Positions 34,600 through 45,100 of a stretch of 62,417 bases of DNA are shown piece by piece. The notes beneath the pieces are model-generated. The model saw only the letters and a program-made list of their open reading frames with translations. It was not told the DNA's origin and made no database searches. The position numbers were made by a program, and so were the translations under genes. The DNA comes from Lingula anatina (lineage: Eukaryota; Brachiopoda; Lingulata; Lingulida; Lingulidae), in NCBI RefSeq assembly GCF_001039355.2, contig NW_019775435.1, positions 1-62,417 on the forward strand, in the 5' to 3' direction. The stretch's first letter is position 1. Every line of letters starts with the position of its first letter.

Positions 34600-35179
34600 A
34601 TAAGGAAGGCAGCATAGATCAAAACTTTATTAGTGTGAACAATAACTACTTTGCCAAACCCCTCAAAACACATATTTACCCTTGTTTAAAAATTTATTGA
34701 TTTTTGGAGTAAAATTCACACAAATCCAGAACAACTCCTAGAGGAATCCTATCCTAACTGCTGTGGTAAAATTCAATATTCAAATTATTAATAGAACTAT
34801 ATTATTTGAAAAATGTTTCAAAAATAACATCATAAATAACACTGTATAATTCCTCTTTGGAAAAAATAAACTACAAGTGTAATCTTCTTGAGTATTCAAA
34901 CAGAACATCAAATTTGAACAACGTAAAAAATATGCGAATGATGAAAAATTTCATATCTTCTGAAAGTCAAATTAACTTGAAAGGTTTCAAAGCCTTCCAG
35001 ATGTATTTACAATAATATCCTCAAAGTCCAGTAGAAAAAGTAGAAAAATCTACCGATAAATGGTGAGCTAATATTAAGAAAGAAAAAAGTAGTATTAGTA
35101 GTAGTAGTAGTTGTAGTAGTAAAGGCAAATATCTGGTACAGTACTTATATTTACCTGTACAGCAGTGCTGGCTGCTAGT

Positions 35180-35215
<36 letters not shown>

Positions 35216-35950
35216 ATAGTTGTAATAGTAGTAGTAGTAGTAATGATAATGATTAATGATAAATGATAAATGCACGCATGTATTTGTGTCGGGACTTTCA
35301 AAACTGTCAACAAAAGTCCCTGGATCCCCTGCTGATTGTAGATAATTGGCAATTAATATGTAGTTTTCCACCTTTTACTATATGAGCATATTTTTGCTGT
35401 GGAATTAAGTTTGACGTTAGATGTCAGGGGTGTTGCTGTGCGCGAGGCAGATGTCTTTAGCATCGCTCCACTCATTGTCTGCAGTCTTAATATTTTCCTT
35501 TATATTTCTCGTCTTCCTTCTTGTCTCTTTCAGTTTTGTTCCCTTGCAGACTCTGTAAGTATAAATGATAACATGGTTACAAACATTTAAATTCATTTAG
35601 AATTGTCTTTTTTACTGTTATCGCAGCATTTGTCTTTAATTTATCAGTCATTACCAGTCTTATTTTTAAATCTTTATGTGTGTTAATGATTCTATGGACA
35701 TTTTTTCTTCCTTCTTAAATTTATTTGCATGTCTATGTATTAGCATACTCATTTTAAATGTGACTGTATTCATTCCTTTTTTTCTGTTTTTTATATATAT
35801 AATGTATTTTTTTCTTTTGTACTCTTACGAAAAGCAAATACTGCTATATGCAAATTTTTTTCTCTTTTTTTTTCTCCTTTTTTCTCTTGAATAAACCTTG
35901 TTTTTTAAAGACCGCGGTATTATTAACACATTTAATGATTCCGATTTTAA
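34600..35950. other. Gene-free stretch with (AGT)n repeats
   Basis: Imperfect (AGT)n at 35092-35122 and 35178-35250; T-rich tracts from 35600 to 35900. These lie downstream of the SLC22-like gene and may include its 3' UTR. No motif in the short open frames. Confidence 0.55.
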
Positions 35951-36488
35951 TTAGTGTTTCAATAAAAAAAAAACGGACATCCGTATTAAGCTTAACAACC
36001 TGGGAGACGCCAACATGTTGTCGAATTCCTCTAGATTCTGTGGGAGATCTCTACACATGGTTTCCGGTAACAGAAGCGACAGCAGTCCTGCGAGGATCGA
36101 TTCAACTCCAAGGATGATAAAAGGCAGAGCAGCAATTGTTTCTTTAAGTAAAAATACTTGAGGTGTCACGGCACTGCCCACTCGAGCAAAGGTAGATGAC
36201 ATTCCCATAGCTATGGTTCTGAAAAATTCAAGTACCTGCTATGTGTTTAACAAAAATTAAACAAACTAAAGATAAATCTTTACTGAAGATCGCACTAGAA
36301 AATTCGTCGCTGTAACTCTGAACACTAGCTACCATTCAAAGAAAGGGACATGTGGATATGCTGGTTAAGGTCGCCTTACCTTATTACCGTCGGATAAACC
36401 TCGGCCGTCACCACGTAGATGATGGTAAAAGACGCGGAAATGCCCATCTTACCCAGGACTGCTAACGTTAGTATTAACCAGTGTAAAT
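35951..36488 (-). CDS. SLC22-family organic ion transporter, last two exons seen
   Basis: Two minus-strand exons. The first, 36380-36488, has acceptor CTTCAG and donor AG|GTAAGG and reads LILTLAVLGKMGISASFTII, then YVVTAEVYPTVIR. The second starts at 36218 after TTTTTCAG and reads TIAMGMSSTFARVGSAVTPQ, then PFIILGVESILAGLLSLLLP and ETMCRDLPQNLEE. This is the TM10-TM12 end of SLC22 carriers (major facilitator superfamily, plasma membrane): AE.YPT.IR before TM11 and LPET after TM12 are the family marks. The phase-2 join makes the Arg codon. The frame ends at a TAG/TAA-type stop at 35951, or the exon may splice at 36000 (CCCAG|GTTGTT) to a further exon. The N-terminal nine or more membrane segments are not in the window in recognisable form to the right, so the gene is partial here. 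Confidence 0.75.
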
Positions 36489-36955
36489 CTGAAGAATTAA
36501 TATAATACAATAAACCCTCTGAATGAAAATGAGTGCGATTGCTTCTTTAGGAGCATTTTGTCTCCTAAAACCACTCATATGATGTAAGCCGGCTCACTAT
36601 AAATTAGCCGAGAACATATCCCTTTGCCCTTTTGACTAATTTGACACAAAGGTAAGCGGCCGATATATGAGCTCAATCTTTAAAGGAAAACACATGTGGC
36701 ACATGTGGTCCACCGCCATCTTAAGGAATCATTCAAACTCTGGTAACAAGACCATAGATGGGATATCTCACCAAGTTCATACCAAGGAGGAATATGCATA
36801 CCATCTATTCTCTACCAGGGTGGCAGATATTATAGAAAAAAGTTCTAAAACCAGAGAACCGCCTATTTATTTAAAGACATATCTGTGAATATCTTGCGAA
36901 AAATCAATCTGTCGCCCTTGTAGAGGATACATCTATGGGCGGCGGTTTATACAAA

Positions 36956-37100
36956 AATTCAAAACACGATTAGTCGTCATCGTTATCAGATCAGTCGAAA
37001 TGAAAACACGATTAGTCGTCAAAACGCAACTAGTCATCAAAACGCAACTAGGCATCAAAACGCAACTAGTCATCAAAACGCAACTAGGCATCAAAACGCG
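36956..37100. repeat. 18-bp minisatellite
   Basis: Units of 'aaaacgcaactagtcatc' alternating with '...aggcatc' and 'aaaacacgattagtcgtc'. About six to seven units. Confidence 0.8.
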
Positions 37101-37175
37101 ATTTGACGCCAGATGGCGCCCATTGTACGAAAATTTAGGCCAAGTCACATGATCCACAGTGATAAAATGGCGGAC

Positions 37176-37312
37176 GTTATTGAAGCAGCATTATCATATT
37201 CCTCGAGAATTATCTCTACGCGTACAATCTAATAATGATATTATATATATAATAATATCTCGAACTCGAGATAATTCTCGAGCGAGGAATATGATAATGC
37301 TGCTTCAATAAC
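37176..37312. repeat. Long hairpin, arms of 41 and 45 bp
   Basis: Left arm 37176-37216 ('gttattgaagcagcattatc'...) and right arm 37268-37312 are inverse copies with only a 4-bp insertion (CTCG) in the right arm. The 51-bp centre is AT-rich and partly palindromic. An ATG at 37167 opens a 20-codon frame (MADVIEAALSYSS...) through the left arm, then stops. Confidence 0.9.
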
Positions 37313-37559
37313 TCCTGATTATATGAATGGAGGGAAAGAAAACGCATGATATAATAACAGATTTATAAATAAAACGTTTCTTTTTATTCGTATAATTATC
37401 TGTGTAAATACTAAAAATACTAGAGACGGACTAAACGGGACAAGAGGCAGTCAGATCTGCGTCATTTCTGTCACCTACACCGATTTCATTGTTAATTAAT
37501 ACATGAAGTATTTTTCTTTGTGTAATTTATTAACTTATGTATTTATTTATTGCTGTATC

Positions 37560-38000
37560 CTATAGGTTGATGTCTCGAGCATATGAAGCAGTGGAAGACA
37601 AACATGAAGACTGCCCTGGTGAGAGCCAAAAAGAAAGTACAGCTTCCCAGTGTGATATCATTACATCATCAGACACAAGAGAAAGCACCATGCTGTACCA
37701 GCAAAATGCAAACGCCGTCCAGTATCTTACTGGATTTAGTCATTTTGAACACTTCATGTTGTTTTTGCCTTGAACCAGCAGCTCACCGTTTGAATTTCAA
37801 ATGTTTGTCACCATTTATGTTTTACCATTTATATGCATTTTGACCGTTTCAAGCTATCGATAACAACGGTGTCAGAAATAAAAAGCACATGGATCAACAT
37901 TGTTTTTCCAGCTCAGTGAAATGAACATTTAGCCAGAACGTGATATTGTTGACGACTATATGCCTGTAAAATTTAAGAAATATGGAGTATTGATTTCATG
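37560..38000 (+). pseudogene. ISL2EU/THAP-like (DDE_Tnp_4) transposase remnant
   Basis: The frame from 37570 reads QYLTGFSHFEHFMLFLP, resembling the V.Y.TGL..F..F..L.. block that precedes the DDE_Tnp_4 nuclease. After a frame change it gives EPAAHRLNF, and further on FQLSEMNI then ERDIVDDYMPVKFKKYG, like the W(P)SRE.V...MP..FK..YP block. Stops and frame changes throughout, and the catalytic block is not visible. Assignment is tentative. Confidence 0.45.
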
Positions 38001-38946
38001 GGTAAACAAGAGTGACTGGCATAATTTGTCCTTGTCTCGTCTTTCGGTTGCGTTCAAAATATCACCAAACCTAAAAAATAAAATTAAATAAATGAGATTG
38101 TTTTTTTTACTGTTCTTTTTAATTTGTATTTCAAATGCAAAATGAAATTGTACATTCATAGCATTAAGTTGTGACCTTCAAACCATGATTTATCATCTCA
38201 CAGCTTGTATTTCTGTACTAAAATGCAACTACAGGTACATAATAGCTCAAGCTATGACATGACATTGAGACAAGACATAAGAACAAGTAAAAATTAGCAA
38301 ACTTATTTTCATTTGCACACCTACCTCGATGCTGTTATTCTCCATGATCTTTCTTCATGCCACACTCAACTTTTACTTTGGCCTCTTGTTCTGTTTTCAA
38401 GCTCTGACACTTCCTTCTCTGTGACCTACCAACATCAACATCAATGCAAGGTTATGAGGGAGTGAAAAAAACAATGATGCTAACAAAACGATGCTAATAT
38501 TCTTGGCAAACACCGTTTAGATTGTCTACCTCATCTACACTTAGTTATGTCAACTGTCATTGACATAAAACACGCAGCAGGCCTTGTTTCTCCCTTACAA
38601 ATTTGCGTTGACACAAGTCGTGTTAGGCCTAAATGTCGGACCTGGTACACGAAATTTGATTACTGAAACGAACGGTCCTTTATCGACTAGGAGTGCCTAC
38701 AATAAACATATTTTAAACATAAATACCTTCATTATATTCTCGGGATATGGAAATATGCAATGACAATATTATTTTCTTGAAATATAGTAATAAATTAGGC
38801 ATATAAGTGGCGGAACTAGCCGCCGCTTACACCTGGCTTTTGACAGGTAGCTCACACAGAAACCCATAGAAACCCATAGATTCGAGCGCGAAACCTTTAA
38901 TGTTAGTGATACAACTGACACATTTATAAGAAAATACACTAACCTT

Positions 38947-39044
38947 TCTATCAGATCCTGTTTCTTTCCTCTCGTGGAGGCTCCTCTTTCAACTAGTGGA
39001 AGTTTTAACTTCGCCACCGTTTGCTTCCCATTCTCTAAAGCCAT
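38947..39044 (-). CDS. SAP-domain first exon
   Basis: From ATG at 39044 the minus strand reads MALENGKQTVAKLKLPLVER, then GASTRGKKQDLIER and a donor AAAG|GTTAGT at 38947/38946. This is a complete SAP motif (helix-loop-helix, G.ST.GKK..LIERL), a DNA/chromatin-binding module. N-terminal SAP exons like this occur in multi-copy invertebrate proteins that also carry SWIM or YqaJ domains, but no such exon is recognisable downstream on the minus strand (36.5-38.9 kb). It is either the first exon of a partial gene or an orphan copy. Confidence 0.5.
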
Positions 39045-39049
39045 TTCTA

Positions 39050-40090
39050 CACGGACGCGAAAACGAGGCTAACTTCAATAACCACTATTACCCCAGCGCC
39101 CTCTTTAGGACAAACGGCTCCGCGTATAGCCCCATTGTAAAGGCACATTTGTTCAGCCGAGGATTGCCGATTGACGGTCAACCAATCAGCGTTTTCACCA
39201 AACTTTGGTGAAAAATTTTGAAACATGGATTTGATTGGCTTATATAAACTAGGTCAAACTATTTTCGTCAGAGGTTACTTGACACGATGGAGATAGGCTA
39301 CGCTACAGTGAAAAGGTTAGTGTCAAGTTAGCTCTGAAGCTCAGGGTGCTCTCCTGAAGCCTCGCTGGCGATTTTTATCTCAGGTAAAAATCTACCTGAG
39401 TGTTATTTTCAAAGAGCAGCTCCCGCAACCCTGAGGGCACTAGGTTTTTATAAAGAGCTAGAGAAACAAAGGAAGGATTTTTCCTGCAAATCGTCAAAGA
39501 ATTTTGACACGGACTTGACCCAGCTTACCCCTCCAAACTAACAGGGTGACATGGGCAATTTTTACAAACAAATAATATAACTTAGATGTATCAGAGCTCT
39601 GTCGTGTTGTACAACTGGTTGTTTTGGGGAGCCATGCATCCACATGTAAGTTGAATGAAATCGTAAGTTACATGTAGTTCAACTCAGAGGCGGATCCAGG
39701 AATATTCGAAGGGGGTTCCACGTATGCGAAGCTAGCCTCCTTTTAAGTAAATATACCATTCTGGGTAATAAGTATATTGAAACTCTTTTAATTGCGAGAA
39801 TATTTCTGACTAAATGATGTTTTTATTATTAATGTAAATTAAGCTGCGATGTGTGGTACATATGCTGTGATTACGCTGTCCTTCAACCCTTGCGTTAGTC
39901 CAAAAATCCGCTGGGAATTCTAAAAATCTGTGCGTACAATTTTTAAAGGTCTGGTTACGCCCTTGATACCCACATATTTTACAAGCTCTTGATAAAAAGA
40001 AAAACAGGAATTTGAATATATACATACAGAGCTAATGAAACTGTTCTCTCATTAAAATGAAAGATTTTATTACAATGTTGTCTTAAGAAT
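39050..40090. other. Gene-free stretch
   Basis: Upstream side of the SAP exon. An imperfect palindrome around 39360-39420 ('aaaatctacctgag' with 'ctcaggtaaaaatctacc') is all I can point out. Confidence 0.45.
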
Positions 40091-40095
40091 TAATG

Positions 40096-40386
40096 GGTAA
40101 TAATGTTTCGGAGACAGGGCAGAGAAAAACACTTGCTGCACTTACTGAATGTGTGTGTAGTAATCGCAATATGAACCATGCTCCCGCACTTGCCCCAGAT
40201 AAAAAGAGAAGTGCTTGTGTAGTCCATGTTCAGCGTGTTGATACTTTTTACACCTGCAGTGTATGTAAAGTTAGAATGTGTCCTGCCCCATGTTTCTACA
40301 GCTATCACTACATGGCAGATTTCCTGTACAATGATCCTGATAGAACCGATTCTCCGAAAAACAGGAAAGGAAAAAGAAATGTCTAA
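40096..40386 (+). pseudogene. piggyBac-type transposase C-terminal fragment
   Basis: A 97-codon frame ends with the Cys/His zinc-ribbon of piggyBac-like (PGBD) transposases: KKRSACVVHVQRVDTFYTC, SVCKVRMCPAPCFYSYHYM. The pattern C.VC...LC..PCF..YH is diagnostic, although the first C..C pair is degenerate (ACVVH). The DDD catalytic core is not seen upstream, so this is a 5'-truncated or domesticated remnant. An AATAAA-type signal occurs downstream near 40590. Confidence 0.65.
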
Positions 40387-41114
40387 AATTATTTTGCAAC
40401 ACTGTGTGTATGTTTACTCTATGATGTCTAAACTGATTTTGTACTTTTGATTTTGTACAAATGTTGTTCTTTATAAGCATTTGTAAGTGTTTTTGTTTAC
40501 TTGATAGAACTGATTGAATACTATTTTCATCATCTTTGTGCCATGTGTCTTTATTTGCATGGCTTGTGATACGGTAATATTGTGCATGTAATAAATTAGA
40601 TGGTTTAACATTTTATGGTGCTTTATTTATTTCTAGAACTTAGTGGGTTTAGTTTAATTTGACTTGAAATATTCTGATATCCGTTAACATTTGCAGCTAC
40701 ATTTATTTGGTGCTAAGTGTTTTATTAGATATTTCATTCACATGGAAACCATGCATTTGATAATATGTTTTTTTACACTGTGCTTTTAAATTAATTTTAT
40801 AATTCTCACATGATGCTCAGTGGATTTTTTTCATTTTATATGTGCTGATACAGGCATAAATGATTTGATCTCATTTATTATTGTCTTTGTAGTACTAGTT
40901 TTTTTTCTGTACAAGACTTGGATGTGTGAATAAATATGCATTTGGACTCTATTTGTGTACTTTGTCTTTCCTAGATCAGAGCATGCCTTTCCTGGCAAGA
41001 TGACGCGATAAAAGGTGATTGAACACGAGTGTTAGCTAATAAAAGGTGTCAAATTTGTTATCAGAATAGCCCATCTCACCACCTAGACCTACTTCAAGGT
41101 GAACTAATTATCAA

Positions 41115-41669
41115 TTGCCAATTACACCTGCCGGCAGCACACTTACACACTTGAAAAACGAAATCGTAACACTGAAGGAAAAACAAGTAGACCTACAGGC
41201 CCGAAGCATGCGCGATAACCTTATTTTCACGGGGATTGATGAAACAGACGAGGAAGACACAGAAACCATACTGGTCGATTTTCTGGAAAATAAAATGAAG
41301 GTGGAACACATGCCAGCTTTCCATAGAGTACACAGAATGGAGAAAAAGACACCAGGTAAACCACGACCAATTATAGCTAAATTTGCCAGCTCTAAAGTAA
41401 GAGACAACATTAAGAGAAGAGCGGTGACACTCAAAGGTATAGAAAACAATAAATATGGGATAAATGAACAATACCCCCATGAAATTAACGAGAAAAGAAA
41501 GATGCTCTATCCCTTTTATAAGTCAGCAAAGAGACAACAAAAGAAAGCGGTAATGGTTTATGATAAACTGTATATCAACAACGTGCTATTTGTGCCCGAC
41601 CCGGAACAACCGGCGAAACGAACCCAGGAAACCCCACGCTCCACACCGGGATCGGTACATGGAACATAG
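41115..41669 (+). CDS. LINE ORF1-like (L1/Transposase_22-type) protein fragment
   Basis: A 184-codon frame contains a coiled-coil end (LKNEIVTLKEKQVDLQARS), MRDNLIFTGIDETDEEDTE, AFHRVHRMEKKTPGKPRPII, and a C-terminal RYGINEQYP-like block (KYGINEQYPHEINEKRKML). This is the RNA-binding RRM plus C-terminal domain of L1-type ORF1 proteins. The N-terminal coiled coil is truncated, and no ORF2 follows, since an LTR begins within 20 bp of the stop. Confidence 0.7.
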   Translation: MPITPAGSTLTHLKNEIVTLKEKQVDLQARSMRDNLIFTGIDETDEEDTETILVDFLENKMKVEHMPAFHRVHRMEKKTPGKPRPIIAKFASSKVRDNIKRRAVTLKGIENNKYGINEQYPHEINEKRKMLYPFYKSAKRQQKKAVMVYDKLYINNVLFVPDPEQPAKRTQETPRSTPGSVHGT

Positions 41670-41684
41670 GACAACCATGAAGGT

Positions 41685-41940
41685 GTAACGTTAGTAAGTG
41701 ACAGCGTGCAGCGAATAAGAGCGGGGAGTGTTTTGTAGTGTCACTTTAGTTGATTGACACGACCTTATTGTACTTAAGCGAAGAATGTAATGTAGACGGA
41801 GAGAATGATGTAAGAGGTTGAACGGAGAGGAATAAACTGTAGATAGCGTAGTTAGAAGCGATAATAAAGAATATGGGAAAACTTGGAATTGTTTAGTTAT
41901 TACCTCGCGCCACCAAGACAAAGTCAGTAACGTCGTCACA
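41685..41940 (+). mobile_element. Putative 5' LTR (256 bp)
   Basis: Begins TGTAACGTTAG and ends GTCGTCACA, with two AATAAA-type signals inside (41831, 41863). It is followed by 'tatggtggaggatgc', like a primer binding site region, and then a gag-like start codon at 41986. The 3' LTR is absent because the contig ends at the n (42119). Confidence 0.45.
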
Positions 41941-41985
41941 TATGGTGGAGGATGCAAAAAGAGGAAGAGACTTTCAACATGAGTA

Positions 41986-42118
41986 ATGTCGAATAGAGAG
42001 GGACCAGTCACCAGACAGACATCCAGATACGAACGTATTCTATCCGAAAAGAGGATGGCAACGGGACAAACAAAGGAAATGAAAGGTAAGGAAGAACCTT
42101 TTGATTTTTTAGATATTT
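41986..42118 (+). CDS. Start of a gag-like frame cut by the n at 42119
   Basis: The frame opens MSNREGPVTRQTSRYERILS and stays open to the n, with no recognisable domain yet. Position after a putative LTR and leader suggests gag. To the right of the n is an exon of an unrelated gene. Confidence 0.35.
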
Positions 42119-42129
42119 NAAAATTTCAG

Positions 42130-45100
42130 AACTTTGGTGTTATTGCATTTACCGATACTATGATCTACAGTCACAAAAACACAGCGGCATGTAAGTTGGG
42201 CAGTTTATTCATTTCTTTTCGAAATGTGAAAAAAATAGTTTATTCAAACGGTCGATAGAGAACATAAAACGGACGACGAACGCAAACGATTTTATTTGTT
42301 TGGTTTAAGTTCTGTTGCAAAGCTCAATCATGTGTTTTAGCATTCAAAATGTGCGTTTATTAGAACCATTCGTAGAACAGCGTTCTACGTCGAAGTCAAC
42401 GTTATTACACATTGTTTTAATCGAACAATTTAGTCAATAAATTTCAATCAAAGATGGGCAAATTGATAATGTACCGTTATGGCAAGGGAACAATGGAAGG
42501 TGGGAACAATGTTTATTGTGAAATGTGTGTTCAGTTCCTCTGTAATATGTATTCACTTAATAAAAATGTAAGATAACTATGCCTCCTTCAGTGGGTTTTA
42601 TGACGACGCATTTGCGTGTGGTTCCCCAAATATAACGAGACCTTGCCATGGCCTAACTATGTATCTTATCGTTTTTTTTTGTTAGGGGAGGCAGAAAGTA
42701 ATAATGACGTTGGCAGTTTGGCGGATATAGAGCCAATGCAGTCATATTTTAAAGAAACTTGGCTTTGGACCAGTGTCACATTAGGGTAGGGTATTAGTTG
42801 GCAATACCGTATATCTATTTGCATTTAAAAAAGGTTTCTTAGACCCTAAATTAAATTAACCATACACGAATTCATACCAAACGTTGGATGTATATGGGTA
42901 ATAGAGCAGTCTGAAACACAGTGCTTTGCCTTCATGTATTTTCACATGGACAATTGGACTTGCTCAAAGTTAATTTTTGCCGATTACGAGAGACTTTGAA
43001 TTGACTTAACTCCTTAATTTTATCTTGTTAATTCCCCAGTGCAACAGGCACGACTTCACTTAATGTCATACTGCCAGGTGGCACCTCGTCATGGGCAGTC
43101 AATGCGATTGCAGTTCATCCAGAAACCGGTCTGGGAGTGGCAAAGACAGAGGTGATCTAAACATTGCTTTTCTTCACCAAATAATGTGATTGAAATATTA
43201 ATAGTATTTATATCACAGGAAAATGAAGATAGAATTAATAAATTTTGCGAGCAGGGCAATTTTCTCGCTAGCATATAGTAGCGGAGGTGCAACCGAATGG
43301 GTTTAAGATTACGAAATGCATTAATGTGGTTTGAGCTTTACGTGTAGCTCATATCAGCAAAATATATTTGATACCCACACAGTATGAAATATGTAGCGTA
43401 TATTACTATTTTGAACAATACATTGACTCGTGCCAAATGTGCAAATGCGTATATGCATATGTTGTGTCAAGATCATATGATATGTTTATCAAATACACAC
43501 TAAAGGATATGCATTACTTCATAAATGAAAGAATGATAATTGGTTTATTGTAGCTGGGGGCATTCCGTAGGTTCCTGGTAGCAGTGTACATGCCAGATTC
43601 GGTCGTGCTTGGAGAGAAGTTGATCCTTCGAGTGGCAATTTGGAACGATATGGGCATTGACTTGGACGTAAGACAACGTGTTTAGTTTCATTAATCACGT
43701 ATATATCACGTGAAAATAAAAGTAAAAAATCTTAACTATACACCTTATTACTGGTTTAAATCAAGTGTGCCCTGTGCTAAATTTCGATTTTAACGACCAG
43801 TAATGATGTTAGAGATATCAAGAAAACATATGAATAAATAAAGGAAAAAGTGAAAGGTGAAGCAGTGCACTGAGGTTAAAAATGTTATCAATTGAAATAT
43901 TGAGAGATGTAAGCATATCTGTTAATTCCTCGCAAACCGAAATTCAAATTACCATTCTTTTTAAGGTTAACGTTATATTGGAAAAGTCAGACGGGTGCAA
44001 GAGCATAGTATTAGGCACGGATGGAAAGCCAACAACTGTATCTGAAGCACAAACGCAGAAAGACAGTGTACGTGAAGCTGTATCGTATATATCGTCGTAG
44101 TCCAAGATTTGGTTCTTAAACCCCCTTTCAATATGTACCTGCTATACAACATTGGTCAAAAAGGTTGTCCCACCCCCAGTATCATGTGCTTTTCTTTATA
44201 AATGATCACCTCACAGGTGAAATTTGTTATAAGTAGTGATTTTCATTCCAGATACCATTACTAACATGATTAATGGAACAGAAAATACAAACTAGCGGTA
44301 AAAATATCAATATTTAATAGCATTTATTCACATTAAATACATGTACCCCATTAAATCCGACGTTTCACTGTGATTTTGACAGAGGCAAAGAAATGTCCAT
44401 TAAATTGAAAAGACACCACCAAATGTCACCAAATTTACACACATTTAGCATTAGGGTGTGTTCGTAAAAGGTCACGTGTCTAATAGCGTGTGTGTCTACC
44501 GCATACTGTAATTATCTCCTGTAGGCGGCGCGGCCTGCCTTCAACAAGGATAACAATTCTGTTTTGTGGGATATTGTCCCATTCTTCCTAAAGAGATTGG
44601 GGGAGTCGGTTCAGATTATTAGGAGATTGGTTCTCCTTCGCATTGCATACTTTATTTCATGCCGCAGATGCTTAGAATGATTAATATCAGGGGTCAAAGA
44701 TTGTTGGCCCATCCTCTGAACATTGGGTTTCTGCAACAATCACTCAGCAGACGAGAACTGTGTGCAAGTGCATTTCCACGATGACGCCTGCAGTATCCTT
44801 GATGTCACCTTTTACAAATGGAGTGAGGTACTTGTTGAGAATGTTTCAGTGAATTGCCTCAACAATGTTCTTTTTCGGAAAGAACAATTTACTGAAACCA
44901 TGGGCTGGAATGCCACCAAATTTACACACAACGTGGACTGACCTGACACCTCAGGCGACAATATCCTGCACACACCTTCCAAAAGCATTCTGCAACTTGT
45001 TTAGGGGCCCTAATTTGACCATCGAAGGCATACGAGAAATACCTTGATTTTTCAGCAAAACCAACTTTTTCCTAATGATGGTTAACCAAGTTCTGGTAGT

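Noticed and set aside
35021-35371. Tyr/Thr-rich minus-strand frames
   Set aside because: Translation of the (AGT)n microsatellite.
37176-37312. Rho-independent terminator
   Set aside because: The window is eukaryotic, and the hairpin is far too long with no T run.
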